A stretch of 64,000 nt of DNA, taken from Notoacmeibacter marinus. Lineage in GTDB: Bacteria > Pseudomonadota > Alphaproteobacteria > Rhizobiales > Rhizobiaceae. This document shows positions 16,587-25,842 of this stretch, one piece after another. The notes beneath the pieces are model-generated. The model was not told where the DNA came from. It made no database searches and was given only the letters and a program-made list of their open reading frames with translations. Location of the stretch: contig NZ_NBYO01000003.1 in NCBI RefSeq assembly GCF_002238045.1, forward strand, positions 1 to 64,000, read 5' to 3'. Made by a program: the position numbers and the translations under genes. How positions within the stretch are numbered: the stretch's first letter is position 1; every line of letters begins with the position of its first letter.

Positions 16587-16943
16587 ATGCGAATGTCACT
16601 CCCGAACGTCACGCTCGAAACCACCGACGACGAGCGCGCGGAATATGTGCGCCGCGCCCGCATCGCCAGCGACCTTCTGAAGGCGCTATCCCACGAAACG
16701 CGGCTCCTGCTGTTATGCCTCATGCACGAGCGAGAACGCAGTGTGTCGGAACTGGAGGACCTGCTGTGCATGCCGCAGGCGACGGTCTCGCAACATCTCG
16801 CGCGGCTTCGCTACGACCGACTCGTTACAACGCGGCGCGAGGGCCGCATGATCTATTATTCGATCGTCGACAGCGATATCGCGGACCTCGTGGCGCAGAT
16901 ATACGAGACCTTCTGTTCGCCGGAGCGGATTGCGCGACGCTGA
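16587..16943 (+). CDS. soxR: SoxR, ArsR-family persulfide-responsive repressor
   Basis: A 118-residue winged-helix protein (HTH about 53-75, ATVSQHLARLRYDRLV). Cysteines at 44 (LLLLCLMHE) and 110 (IYETFCSPE) align by eye with the two sensing cysteines of BigR/SqrR, which form a polysulfide bridge on exposure to reactive sulfur; a further Cys61 is present. It probably represses the sox operons until sulfane sulfur appears. The start could be the ATG at 16587 or the one at 16593; no strong ribosome binding site decides. It is followed by a second YeeE transporter. Confidence 0.85.
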   Translation: MRMSLPNVTLETTDDERAEYVRRARIASDLLKALSHETRLLLLCLMHERERSVSELEDLLCMPQATVSQHLARLRYDRLVTTRREGRMIYYSIVDSDIADLVAQIYETFCSPERIARR

Positions 16944-17033
16944 AGGTACGGGCCGCCTTCGCGGTCCCATCCCTTTCCTTCCGCCGCCGTTTCGGCCAAG
17001 ATCGTCGTTCGTGCGCGGAAGGGGAGGTCCGTC

Positions 17034-18116
17034 ATGATCGCAACAGCCTGGCTCTTGCCCCTTTCTGGTATCGGTATCGGCATCGTGATGGGTTTCGTCG
17101 CGCGCCGCTATCATTTCTGTACGCTCGGCGCCCTCGAACGCTACTGGTATGCGGGCGACAGCACGCGGCTGCGCAGCTGGGTTCTCGTGGCCCTTGTCGC
17201 TGCCGCACTCACGCAGACCTCCGAACTGTTCGGCCTGGTCGATGGCAGTAGGACCTTCTACGCCACGACGCCTCTAAATCTTCTGGGTGTTGCGTTGGGC
17301 GGTCTGATGTTCGGCCTCGGCATGGCGCTGGTGGGCACATGCGGCTTCGGCGCTCTCATACGGCTTGGCGGCGGCAGCTTGCGGGCGGCAGTGGCGCTAA
17401 CGGGCATCGCTCTGTCAGCGCTTGCTGCCCAGCGCGGACTGACCGCGCAGACCCGTGTCGCCATGACGGAACCGTTCGATATGACCGTCTCCGCCGCGCA
17501 TGGCGCGACGTTGGCCGGGCTTCTGGATCGGATCGGTCTCTACGGCCTGTTGATCCCGCTGACGATCTGCGCTCTCGTGGCAATCGGCTACTGGGTCTTT
17601 CGCGATCCGGCCTTTCGCGCCAACCGGGAACGGGTCGGTGTTGGTCTGGTTCTTGGCCTTTGCGTCGCCCTCGGCTGGCTCATCACCTCCTATTTTGCCT
17701 CGGTCGCCTTCTTTCCGGTGCAAATTGAAGCCGCCAATTTCGTCGGGCCGGTAGGCGACGCGCTGTTCCAGATCATCGTAACAACGGGCGAAGTGCCGCA
17801 TTACGCCGTCGGTCTGGTGTGCGGTGTGGTTCTAGGCGCGGCGGTCGCGGCCTGGAGAGCCGACGACATTCGTTGGGAGGCCTGCGACGATGCGCGGGAA
17901 CTGTCGCGTCACGTCTTCGGCTCGTTCCTCATGGGCACTGGCGGGATCATGGCGCTGGGCTGCACCATCGGGCAGGTGGTTTCCGCCGCATCTGTCTTTG
18001 CACTTTCGGCGCCGCTCGCCTTCGCCGCCATGGCGCTGGGCGCACGGATCGGCCTGTCGCTTCTTCTGGAGGGCGGGCCGCTGGCCTTTTTGCGCTCACC
18101 CCACGCCGCCCGCTGA
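17034..18116 (+). CDS. Second YeeE/YedE-family transporter (SoxT-like)
   Basis: A 360-residue polytopic membrane protein with the three family cysteine motifs: RRYHFCTLGALERY, LVGTCGFGALIRLGGG and ALGCTIGQVVSAA. It differs clearly from the transporter at 5450 and is cotranscribed with soxR (90-base gap), an arrangement seen for SoxT proteins that feed a sulfur signal to SoxR. The ATG has GGAGGTCCGTC upstream. Likely transports or signals thiosulfate or sulfane sulfur; the exact substrate is not visible. Confidence 0.78.
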   Translation: MIATAWLLPLSGIGIGIVMGFVARRYHFCTLGALERYWYAGDSTRLRSWVLVALVAAALTQTSELFGLVDGSRTFYATTPLNLLGVALGGLMFGLGMALVGTCGFGALIRLGGGSLRAAVALTGIALSALAAQRGLTAQTRVAMTEPFDMTVSAAHGATLAGLLDRIGLYGLLIPLTICALVAIGYWVFRDPAFRANRERVGVGLVLGLCVALGWLITSYFASVAFFPVQIEAANFVGPVGDALFQIIVTTGEVPHYAVGLVCGVVLGAAVAAWRADDIRWEACDDARELSRHVFGSFLMGTGGIMALGCTIGQVVSAASVFALSAPLAFAAMALGARIGLSLLLEGGPLAFLRSPHAAR

Positions 18117-18133
18117 GATCGCCTGTTCCGCGC

Positions 18134-19063
18134 CTATGCCGGATCGGCAATGAAGGCGTAAGCGCCGTCGCCATTCTTCTCGACATGGCCAAGGCCGGGA
18201 TGGGGCAGGTGAAAACCGATCAGCGCCATGTCGTCGGTCGAGAGTCGGTCGAGAAGCATCTTCCGCGTTGCGACGCCCTGTTGCGGGTCGGTATCGCTGC
18301 CGCTTTCCCATTGGGGATAGGCGAATGAGATGATCGGATGGGTCAGCGCATCGCCGCCGATGAGAGTCGGTTTCTCACCGCCATGAACGACAAAGGAAAT
18401 ATGACCGGGCGTATGGCCCGACGTGTCCATCGCTTCGACGCCCGCGAAGATTTCCGCCCCTGGCTTGAACAAAGAGACCTGTTCTTCGATGAGCGGCATA
18501 CGGTTTTGCGCGCCGACCACGAAGGTCTTGCGTTCTTCCGGCGTCTTTTCCAGCGTGTCGTCCGCCGACCAGTACGCCCATTCCGCTTCGCTCATGTGAT
18601 AAGCGGCGTCGGAAAAGAGTAGATCGCCGAAATGATCCGTCAGGCCCCAGAAATGGTCCGGGTGAGCGTGGGTGAAGACGACATCCGTCACCTCCGTCGG
18701 ATCGATCCCGGCCGCGTCGAGCGCGCTGGGCAGTTCGCCCGTGCTCGGCATGAAGTTCGGGCCGGCGCCGACATCGAACAGAACCAGTCGATCGCCCCGC
18801 TTAAGAAGCGTGATATTGCAGTCGGGCGTCAGTGCGTCCGGTGCTTGGCCGACCATCAAGGCCGTAGCGATTTCCGCTTTCGGACGGCCCGGCAACACGA
18901 AGGAGAGCGGCAGAGACATATTTCCGTCGGAGAGCATCAGCAGTTCGCCGTCACCGACCGTATGACGGCCTAATGCGAATGCTGGCGCGCCCACTAGGAT
19001 CGAAGATGCGATCCCTGCCATCCCCGCCAGAACATTGCGCCTTGTCTGGAACAACTTTGCCAT
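18134..19063 (-). CDS. soxH: Exported metallo-beta-lactamase-fold hydrolase (SoxH-like)
   Basis: A 309-residue protein with an Arg-Arg export signal (TRRNVLAGMAGIASS) and an MBL fold with THAHPDHFWG, ESGHTPGHISF-like SGHTPGH and a C-terminal metal His (GFHLPHPG). SoxH proteins are encoded at the edge of sox clusters, are dispensable for thiosulfate oxidation in Paracoccus, and have no firm biochemical role. Persulfide dioxygenase and quorum lactonase are alternative MBL activities. The ATG has AGGAGGAAAGGAC upstream, and an AT-rich palindrome lies a further 20 bases up. Confidence 0.7.
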   Translation of the reverse strand: MAKLFQTRRNVLAGMAGIASSILVGAPAFALGRHTVGDGELLMLSDGNMSLPLSFVLPGRPKAEIATALMVGQAPDALTPDCNITLLKRGDRLVLFDVGAGPNFMPSTGELPSALDAAGIDPTEVTDVVFTHAHPDHFWGLTDHFGDLLFSDAAYHMSEAEWAYWSADDTLEKTPEERKTFVVGAQNRMPLIEEQVSLFKPGAEIFAGVEAMDTSGHTPGHISFVVHGGEKPTLIGGDALTHPIISFAYPQWESGSDTDPQQGVATRKMLLDRLSTDDMALIGFHLPHPGLGHVEKNGDGAYAFIADPA

Positions 19064-19083
19064 GTCCTTTCCTCCTATAGTTC

Positions 19084-19093
19084 TATTCGAATA
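19084..19093. promoter_or_regulatory. Candidate SoxR operator core upstream of soxH
   Basis: The perfect 10-bp palindrome TATTCGAATA lies inside an AT-rich island (TTCTATTCGAATATATTAAT) 21 bases upstream of the soxH start. It resembles the AT-rich dyads before soxC and soxX. Confidence 0.45.
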
Positions 19094-19199
19094 TATTAAT
19101 GCCAGACTGCACGCCTCGGTCAAACACGAACGGGGAACAGCCAGCAGTGTCGCATAATTGCAGGGTTTATGACGCAAATCTCCAATACTGCTGCATGGG

Positions 19200-19221
19200 A
19201 ACTGGCTTAACTCTGCCAGTT
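19200..19221 (+). other. Inverted repeat in the sarcosine oxidase 5' region
   Basis: A perfect 7-bp inverted repeat (AACTGGC / GCCAGTT, 8-base spacer) centred about 36 bases upstream of the sarcosine oxidase beta start. It could be an operator or a leader hairpin; no regulator can be assigned. Confidence 0.35.
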
Positions 19222-19246
19222 GCTACGTTTGGCGGGGTCCGTTTCG

Positions 19247-20500
19247 ATGACGCATTTTTCGGCCCTATCGCTGCTGAAAAACGCCTTTAGCGGCAACAGG
19301 AAATGGGACGAGCAGTGGCCTGAAAGTGAGCCGAAGGCCGAATATGACGTCGTCATTGTCGGCGCGGGCGGCCACGGGTTGGGCGCCGCCTATTATCTGG
19401 CCAAAGAGCACGGTATCACCAATGTCGCGGTCATCGAAAAGGGCTGGCTCGGTGGTGGCAATACCGGCCGCAACACCACGATCATCCGCTCCAACTACCT
19501 CTATGACGAAAGTGCGCGGCTTTACGACCACGCGCTCGACCTGTGGGAAGGGCTGAGCCAGGAACTGAACTACAACGTCATGTTCTCCCAGCGCGGCGTG
19601 ATGATGCTGGCGCATAATGTGCACGACGTTCAGAGCTTTCAGCGGCACGTTCACGCCAATCGCCTGAACGGCGTCGACAATCGCTGGCTGACGAAGGAAG
19701 AGGCCAAGGCCTACTGCCCGCCGCTCGATATTTCGCCGACGGCGCGCTATCCGGTGATGGGCGCGGCGCTCCAAAAGCGCGCGGGAACAGCCCGCCACGA
19801 CGCAGTGGCCTGGGGTTATGCGCGGGGCGCGGCGGCGCGGGGCGTCGATATCATCCAGAACTGCCCGGTCACGGCGATCCGCCGCGATGCGAACGGCGCG
19901 GTGGAGGGCGTGGAGACCGCGCGCGGGTTCATTCGGGCGAAGAAGGTCGCCGTCTCGGCGGCGGGGCATACCTCCGTTGTCATGGACAGCGCCGGCGTGA
20001 GGCTGCCTTTGGAAAGCTATCCGCTGCAGGCGCTCGTGTCGGAACCTGTGAAACCGATCTTTCCCTGCGTCGTCATGTCGAACACGGTTCACGCCTATAT
20101 CAGCCAGTCCGACAAGGGCGAACTGGTGATCGGTTCGGGCACCGATCAATATACGAGCTATTCGCAGCGCGGCGGCTTGCCGCTGATTGAGCATACCGTG
20201 GCGGCGATCTGCGAAATCTTCCCGATCTTCAACCGGATGCGGATGCTGCGCAAATGGGCCGGCATCGTCGATGTCACGCCGGACCGTTCAGCCATTCTCG
20301 GCAAGACGCCGGTCAAGGGGCTCTACGTCAATTGCGGCTGGGGAACGGGCGGCTTCAAGGCGACGCCCGGCGCGGCGCATGTGCTGGCCTGGACGGTCGC
20401 CAAGGATGAGCCGCATCCGATCAATGCGCCCTTCACGTTGGAGCGGTTCGGCACGGGCCGACTGATCGACGAGGCGGCGGCCGCCGCCGTCGCGCATTAG
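19247..20500 (+). CDS. soxB: Sarcosine oxidase beta subunit (heterotetrameric)
   Basis: A 417-residue flavoprotein beginning [13 protein letters not shown], the standard beta-subunit N-terminus, followed by the FAD Rossmann motif [20 protein letters not shown] and the DAO-type fold with C-terminal [12 protein letters not shown]. The subunit holds FAD/FMN and oxidatively demethylates sarcosine to glycine, with the one-carbon unit passed to tetrahydrofolate in the alpha subunit. The ATG at 19247 is preferred because homologues begin there. First gene of an operon beta-delta-alpha-gamma. Its symbol duplicates the sulfur-oxidation soxB at 10948; the two are unrelated. Confidence 0.93.
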   Translation: MTHFSALSLLKNAFSGNRKWDEQWPESEPKAEYDVVIVGAGGHGLGAAYYLAKEHGITNVAVIEKGWLGGGNTGRNTTIIRSNYLYDESARLYDHALDLWEGLSQELNYNVMFSQRGVMMLAHNVHDVQSFQRHVHANRLNGVDNRWLTKEEAKAYCPPLDISPTARYPVMGAALQKRAGTARHDAVAWGYARGAAARGVDIIQNCPVTAIRRDANGAVEGVETARGFIRAKKVAVSAAGHTSVVMDSAGVRLPLESYPLQALVSEPVKPIFPCVVMSNTVHAYISQSDKGELVIGSGTDQYTSYSQRGGLPLIEHTVAAICEIFPIFNRMRMLRKWAGIVDVTPDRSAILGKTPVKGLYVNCGWGTGGFKATPGAAHVLAWTVAKDEPHPINAPFTLERFGTGRLIDEAAAAAVAH

Positions 20501-20509
20501 GAAACCGCC

Positions 20510-20812
20510 ATGTTGCTCATTCACTGTCCCTATTGCGACGAGACGCTGCCGGAAGCCGAGTTCGCCTATGCCGGCGAAGCGCATATCTTGCGGCCGGACA
20601 ATCCTGCCGATGTATCGGAAGAGGAATGGCGGGACTTCCTTTTCATCCGCACCAATGCGAAGGGACCCCATTACGAACGCTGGCGACATATCCATGGCTG
20701 CGGGCGGTTCTTCAACGCTGTGCGCAACACCGTTACGGATCGGTTTCTCACCACCTACAAAGCGGGCGAGCCGCGTCCCGAACTGGATACGCTGACGGAG
20801 GACGGCCAATGA
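20510..20812 (+). CDS. soxD: Sarcosine oxidase delta subunit
   Basis: A 100-residue protein with the zinc-binding pattern of delta subunits: CPYCDET at the N-terminus plus HGCGRFFN near residue 65. It is structural in the heterotetramer. It begins nine bases after the beta subunit and overlaps alpha by four bases (ATGA). Not related to the cytochrome soxD at 8339. Confidence 0.93.
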   Translation: MLLIHCPYCDETLPEAEFAYAGEAHILRPDNPADVSEEEWRDFLFIRTNAKGPHYERWRHIHGCGRFFNAVRNTVTDRFLTTYKAGEPRPELDTLTEDGQ

Positions 20813-23802
20813 GCCGATTTCGCGTCGCGGGTCGTGGCCGGGTCCGACACGACCGTCCGATCCAGTTCACCTTCGACGGCCAGCAAATCGAAGGTTGCGC
20901 AGGCGACACGGTGGCCTCGGCGCTTCTGGCCAATGGCCGCCATCTGATGGGGCGCTCGTTCAAATATCACCGTCCGCGCGGGCCGGTGACGGCCGGCACG
21001 GAAGAGCCGAACGCGCTGATCGGCACCCGGCGCGGCAAAGGGCGGTTCGAGCCGAACACCCGCGCCACCGCGCAGGACATTTGGAACGGTCTGGAGACGA
21101 CGAGCCAGAACAAATATCCGAGTCTCGCCTTCGATGTCGGCGCATTGAACGACGGCCTCTACATGCTGTTCTCGGCGGGGTTCTACTACAAGACCTTTAT
21201 GTGGCCGCGCTCCTTCTGGGACAGAGTGTATGAGCCCTTCATCCGGGCCGCCGCCGGGCTCGGCGTTTCGCCGAGCGAGCCGGACTCGGACCATTATGCG
21301 TCGCGCTATCTGCATACCGATGTGCTGGTTGTGGGCGGTGGCCCGGCGGGCCTGGCGACGGCGCGACGGGCAGCGGAGGCCGGGCTGGACGTCACGCTGG
21401 TCGACGAGAACTCCGAAATGGGTGGCACGCTCTTGAGCGAACCGCAGGCGGAGATCGACGGCAAGGCCGCATGGGACTGGCTGGCGGAGGAGGTGGCGGC
21501 GCTGGTCGCGCTCGGCGTGCGGATCATGACGCGGACCACCGCCATCGGTTACTACCATCAGAACATGGTCGGGCTGTGCCAGAAGCTGACCGATCATCTG
21601 GAAGCGCCCGATCCGGCCATGCCGCGCGAGCGGCTCTGGCGCGTACGGGCGGGGCAGGTCGCCCTGGCGCAGGGCGCGCTGGAAAAGCCGCTCGTCTTCC
21701 ATGGCAATGACCGGCCCGGCGTCATGCTGGCCGGTTCCGCCCAGACTTATCTCAACCGCTATGGCGTGAAGGTCGGCGAGCGGCCGGTCATCGTCACCAG
21801 CCATGACAGCGCCTGGTACGCCGCCTTCGATCTGGCCGATGCGGGCGCGACCGTTCAGGCCATCGTCGATACGCGCGCCAACCCACGCGCCGATCTTGTC
21901 GCGGAGGCCGAGGCGCGAAACATCGCAGTGCTTGACGGTCATACGGCGACGGGCACGAAGGGGCGACTGCGCGTCAAATCCGTGCGGGTCAATCCGGTGA
22001 AGGGCGGCAGCATCGGCCCGGGGCGCACGCTCTCATGCGATTGTCTCTTGATGTCGGGGGGCTGGACGCCATCGCTCCATCTGTTCTCGCACACCAAAGG
22101 CACGCTGAAATGGGATGAGGAGACCCAGACCTTCCTGCCGGACCGAAAGGCCGAGGCCTGCCAGATCGCCGGAGCGGGCAGGGGGCTGTGGGGGATCGAA
22201 GCTGCGCTGAACGACGGCGCCGCGATGGGTGCCGCTGCGGCTGAAGCGCTTGGAAAGGCGGCCAAAACGGTTTCGTTTCGCGTTCAGAACGATCGCACTG
22301 GCTCGGGCATCACGCACACCGAACTGCCGACCGACCGACACCCCTCGCAAACCAAGGCCTTCGTTGATTTCCAGAACGATGTGATGGCCAAGGATCTGCG
22401 GCTCGCCGTGCGCGAGGGCATGCGTTCCATCGAGCACGTCAAGCGCTACACGACCAACGGCATGGCGACCGATCAGGGCAAGATGTCGAACATGAACGGG
22501 CTGAACATCGCTGCCGATGCGCTTGGCAAGCCGCAGCCGCAGGTCGGGCTGACGACGTTCCGCCCGCCCTATACGCCGACGACATTCGGCGCGTTTGCCG
22601 GCTATCACAAGGGCGATCATTTCGATGTGACGCGCAGGACGCCAATCGATAGCTGGGCCGAAGAGAATGGCGCGGTGTTCGAACCCGTCAGCCTCTGGCG
22701 CCGCGCCCGCTATTTCCCGCAATCCGGTGAGGATATGGACACGGCGGTCTCGCGCGAGTGCCGCGCCACCCGCAAGAGCCTCGGCATGTTCGACGCCTCC
22801 ACGCTCGGCAAGATCGAGGTGGTCGGACCCGATGCGGTGGAGTTCATGAACCGCATGTACACCAATCCGTGGACGAAGCTTGCGCCCGGCCGCACGCGCT
22901 ACGGCCTGCTGCTCGGCGATGACGGTTTCATCCGCGACGATGGCGTGATCGGCCGCCTTTCCGACGATCGTTTCCACGTTACGACCACCACGGGCGGCGC
23001 GGCGCGGGTGCTCAATATGATGGAGGACTATCTCCAGACCGAATGGCCCGAACTGAAGGTCTGGCTGACCTCGACCACCGAGCAGTGGGCGACCATCGCG
23101 CTGAACGGTCCCAATGCGCGCAACCTGCTCGAACCCTTCGTCGAGGGTCTAGACATTTCGGACGAGGCATTTCCGCATATGTCGATCGCCGAATGCACGG
23201 TGGCCGGCTATCCGGCGCGGCTCTTCCGCGTCAGCTTCACCGGAGAGCTCGGCTTCGAGGTCAATGTGCCGGCCCGCCATGGCCGGGCCCTGTGGGAGAC
23301 GCTGTTCGAGGCGGGCCAGCGCTACGACATCTGTCCCTACGGTACCGAAACCATGCATGTGCTGCGCGCCGAAAAAGGCTTCATCATCATCGGGCAGGAT
23401 ACCGATGGCACCGTCACGCCGTTCGATGCGGGGCAGGGCTGGGCAGTCGGCAAGAAGAAGCGCGATTTCGTCGGAATGCGTGCGCTGCAACGGCCCGATC
23501 TCGTTGCCGAAAATCGCAAGCAGCTGGTCGGGCTTTTGACCGAGGATGGGCGCACGAAACTGGAGGAAGGCGCTCAAATCGTGCTTGATCCGAACCAGCC
23601 AACGCCGATGAGGATGGTCGGGCACGTCACCTCGTCCTATCGCAGCGACGCGATGGGCCGGCCCATCGCGCTGGCGCTGGTCGAAGGCGGGCATAATCGC
23701 GTGGGTGAGACGGTCCATGTGCCGATGCCGGACGGCGTCGTGAGGGCGGAGATTACCGGCACGGCCTTCTACGATTCCGATAATGAACGGTTGAAGCTGT
23801 GA
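20809..23802 (+). CDS. soxA: Sarcosine oxidase alpha subunit
   Basis: A 997-residue protein: an N-terminal 2Fe-2S-ferredoxin-like domain with FTFDGQQIEGCAGDTVASAL, a nucleotide-binding domain with VLVVGGGPAGLATARRAAEA, and a C-terminal aminomethyltransferase (GcvT-like) domain that binds tetrahydrofolate from about residue 600. This subunit binds NAD+ and folate and makes 5,10-methylene-tetrahydrofolate. The start is the ATG overlapping the delta stop; a longer in-frame stretch upstream lies within soxD and is not alpha-like. Not the SoxA cytochrome. Confidence 0.93.
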   Translation: MSRFRVAGRGRVRHDRPIQFTFDGQQIEGCAGDTVASALLANGRHLMGRSFKYHRPRGPVTAGTEEPNALIGTRRGKGRFEPNTRATAQDIWNGLETTSQNKYPSLAFDVGALNDGLYMLFSAGFYYKTFMWPRSFWDRVYEPFIRAAAGLGVSPSEPDSDHYASRYLHTDVLVVGGGPAGLATARRAAEAGLDVTLVDENSEMGGTLLSEPQAEIDGKAAWDWLAEEVAALVALGVRIMTRTTAIGYYHQNMVGLCQKLTDHLEAPDPAMPRERLWRVRAGQVALAQGALEKPLVFHGNDRPGVMLAGSAQTYLNRYGVKVGERPVIVTSHDSAWYAAFDLADAGATVQAIVDTRANPRADLVAEAEARNIAVLDGHTATGTKGRLRVKSVRVNPVKGGSIGPGRTLSCDCLLMSGGWTPSLHLFSHTKGTLKWDEETQTFLPDRKAEACQIAGAGRGLWGIEAALNDGAAMGAAAAEALGKAAKTVSFRVQNDRTGSGITHTELPTDRHPSQTKAFVDFQNDVMAKDLRLAVREGMRSIEHVKRYTTNGMATDQGKMSNMNGLNIAADALGKPQPQVGLTTFRPPYTPTTFGAFAGYHKGDHFDVTRRTPIDSWAEENGAVFEPVSLWRRARYFPQSGEDMDTAVSRECRATRKSLGMFDASTLGKIEVVGPDAVEFMNRMYTNPWTKLAPGRTRYGLLLGDDGFIRDDGVIGRLSDDRFHVTTTTGGAARVLNMMEDYLQTEWPELKVWLTSTTEQWATIALNGPNARNLLEPFVEGLDISDEAFPHMSIAECTVAGYPARLFRVSFTGELGFEVNVPARHGRALWETLFEAGQRYDICPYGTETMHVLRAEKGFIIIGQDTDGTVTPFDAGQGWAVGKKKRDFVGMRALQRPDLVAENRKQLVGLLTEDGRTKLEEGAQIVLDPNQPTPMRMVGHVTSSYRSDAMGRPIALALVEGGHNRVGETVHVPMPDGVVRAEITGTAFYDSDNERLKL

Positions 23803-23827
23803 TGCGGGGACCGATGGAGATGATGCG

Positions 23828-24379
23828 ATGACGGTCCATGTCGATCTTCTGACGGCGCGCGAACTGGCGAGCAGCCGCGCCGCGACCGTTTCGCTTCTGG
23901 CCCCGGTAGTGCGGTTTTCGCTCCGGGTCGGCGCGGACGAACGAGACGCTCTCTCGTCAGCTCTTGGCGTCCCGCTGCCAACCAGGATCGGCCAGTGCAG
24001 TCGGCAGGGCGAAACCGAAATTCTCAGTCTCGGCCCGGATGAGTGGCTGGTTCTCGCTTCGGAATCGGAGGCAGCCGGAATCATCGAAGCCTGCGCGGCG
24101 ATCTATGCTGATGCGCCGCACAGCCTGACGGACATATCGGATCGCGAGGTGACGCTTCTGATCGAAGGGCCGAAGGCCGGCGAACTGATGACGCTTGGCT
24201 GCCCGCGCGATCTCGACCGGCTACCCGATGGAGAGGCACGTCGCACCGTCTTCGATGGCGTCAGCGTCGTTCTGTGGCGCGACGGTGCGGAGCGCTTTCA
24301 CATCGATGTCTGGCGTTCCTTCGCGCCGCATGTCATGTCTCTGCTGACGACAGGGTGCGGCGAACTCGCCCTGGAATGA
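23828..24379 (+). CDS. soxG: Sarcosine oxidase gamma subunit
   Basis: A 183-residue protein matching the gamma subunit: RFSLRVGADERDALSSALG, ILSLGPDEWLVLASE and SLTDISDREVTLLIEGPKA. It completes the alpha-beta-gamma-delta complex. It starts 25 bases after the alpha stop. Confidence 0.9.
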   Translation: MTVHVDLLTARELASSRAATVSLLAPVVRFSLRVGADERDALSSALGVPLPTRIGQCSRQGETEILSLGPDEWLVLASESEAAGIIEACAAIYADAPHSLTDISDREVTLLIEGPKAGELMTLGCPRDLDRLPDGEARRTVFDGVSVVLWRDGAERFHIDVWRSFAPHVMSLLTTGCGELALE

Positions 24380-24393
24380 AGGGCTGATGTGCT

Positions 24394-25812
24394 GTGTTCC
24401 TCTCCGTCTTCGAGATCTTCAAGATCGGCATCGGTCCATCGTCCTCGCACACAATGGGACCGATGGTCGCGGCGGCCCGTTTCCTGGACGATCTGCGCGG
24501 CGACCAGTTCGGGCGGCCCGGTGCGGGGCGTCCGGTGGCGCTGTCGGTCACGCTGCACGGCTCGCTGGCGTTCACCGGCAAGGGACATGCGACGGACAGA
24601 GCCGTGATCCTCGGCTTGAACGGTCTTTCCCCCGATACGCTCGATCCCGACCAGGCGGAACAGATCGAAGCAGAGATCCGTTCGTCGCGTACGGTTTCGC
24701 CGGACGGCCTTGCGCCGCTGCAGTTCGACCCTGAGACTGACCTCGTTTTCGACTACGGGCCGCCGCTGGAAGGCCATCCGAACGGCCTGGTGTTTCGCGC
24801 CCGCGACAAGGCCGGAATCCTCTATCACGAAGAAACCTATTTCTCCGTCGGCGGCGGTTTTGTCGTCACCGAAACCGAGCTTCGGACGCAGCAGAATACC
24901 GCCACCGATCTGACGCGGAAAACCACGGGCCAAGACGCCGGAACCTGCCCCTATCCTTTTGCGACCGCCAAGGAAATGCTCGCCATGGGAGCCGCCTCCG
25001 GCAAGACCATTGCCGAGATGAAGCGCGCCAATGAGGCAGCGATCCATGGCGATACCCTCGACGACAGGCTGGATACGATCTGGCAGGCGATGGACGATTG
25101 CATCTCGCGCGGGCTGGAACAGGAGGGCATCCTGCCGGGCGGTCTGAACGTCAAGCGGCGAGCCAAGGCCATTCACGACAAGCTGTGCGACGAGCGCGGC
25201 AGCAACATGGCCCAGCCCCATGTCGTCAATGACTGGCTCAGCGTTTACGCCATGGCAGTGAACGAGGAGAACGCCGCCGGCAGCCGGGTCGTGACATCGC
25301 CGACCAATGGCGCGGCAGGGGTATTGCCCGCCATCGTCCGCTACTATCGGAGCCATTGCATCGGTTCGACCGACAAGGGCGTCGCCGACATTCTGCTGGT
25401 TGCCGCGGCCATTGGCGGGCTCATCAAATACAACGCCTCCATCTCCGGTGCGGAGGTCGGCTGCCAGGGCGAGGTCGGGTCCGCTTCGGCGATGGCCGCC
25501 GCCGGCCTTTGTGCAGCACTCGGCGGCACGAACGAGCAGGTCGAAAATGCCGCCGAGATTGCCTTGGAACACCATCTTGGCATGACATGCGATCCGGCGG
25601 CCGGTCTCGTTCAGGTGCCCTGCATCGAGCGCAATGCTCTCGGTGCGATCAAGGCAGTTTCGGCGGCCAGCCTCGCCCTTCGCGACGATGGCAAGCACTT
25701 CATGCCGCTCGACAATTGCATTCAGGTGATGCTGGAGACCGGGCGCGACATGAGCGCGAAATACAAGGAGACCTCGACCGGCGGCATCGCCGTCAACATT
25801 CCCGAATGCTGA
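24394..25812 (+). CDS. sdaA: L-serine dehydratase (iron-sulfur L-serine ammonia-lyase)
   Basis: A 472-residue single-chain enzyme converting L-serine to pyruvate and ammonia. SSSHTMGPM near the N-terminus and [19 protein letters not shown] near residue 395, with a further cysteine in DNCIQVML, provide the labile 4Fe-4S cluster site. The start is a GTG 14 bases after soxG; an ATG at 24387 is out of frame. Coupled to sarcosine oxidase, it drains glycine-derived serine to pyruvate. Confidence 0.93.
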   Translation: MFLSVFEIFKIGIGPSSSHTMGPMVAAARFLDDLRGDQFGRPGAGRPVALSVTLHGSLAFTGKGHATDRAVILGLNGLSPDTLDPDQAEQIEAEIRSSRTVSPDGLAPLQFDPETDLVFDYGPPLEGHPNGLVFRARDKAGILYHEETYFSVGGGFVVTETELRTQQNTATDLTRKTTGQDAGTCPYPFATAKEMLAMGAASGKTIAEMKRANEAAIHGDTLDDRLDTIWQAMDDCISRGLEQEGILPGGLNVKRRAKAIHDKLCDERGSNMAQPHVVNDWLSVYAMAVNEENAAGSRVVTSPTNGAAGVLPAIVRYYRSHCIGSTDKGVADILLVAAAIGGLIKYNASISGAEVGCQGEVGSASAMAAAGLCAALGGTNEQVENAAEIALEHHLGMTCDPAAGLVQVPCIERNALGAIKAVSAASLALRDDGKHFMPLDNCIQVMLETGRDMSAKYKETSTGGIAVNIPEC

Positions 25813-25842
25813 TCTGAGGCGGCGAGCGGCGCGGCTACCGTG

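Noticed and set aside
19100-19246. A glycine riboswitch upstream of sarcosine oxidase
   Set aside because: The spacer is short and lacks the conserved glycine aptamer core; only a simple inverted repeat is seen.
20533-20808. A longer sarcosine oxidase alpha subunit
   Set aside because: The in-frame extension lies wholly inside the delta gene in another frame; the ATGA overlap at 20809 gives the known alpha start.
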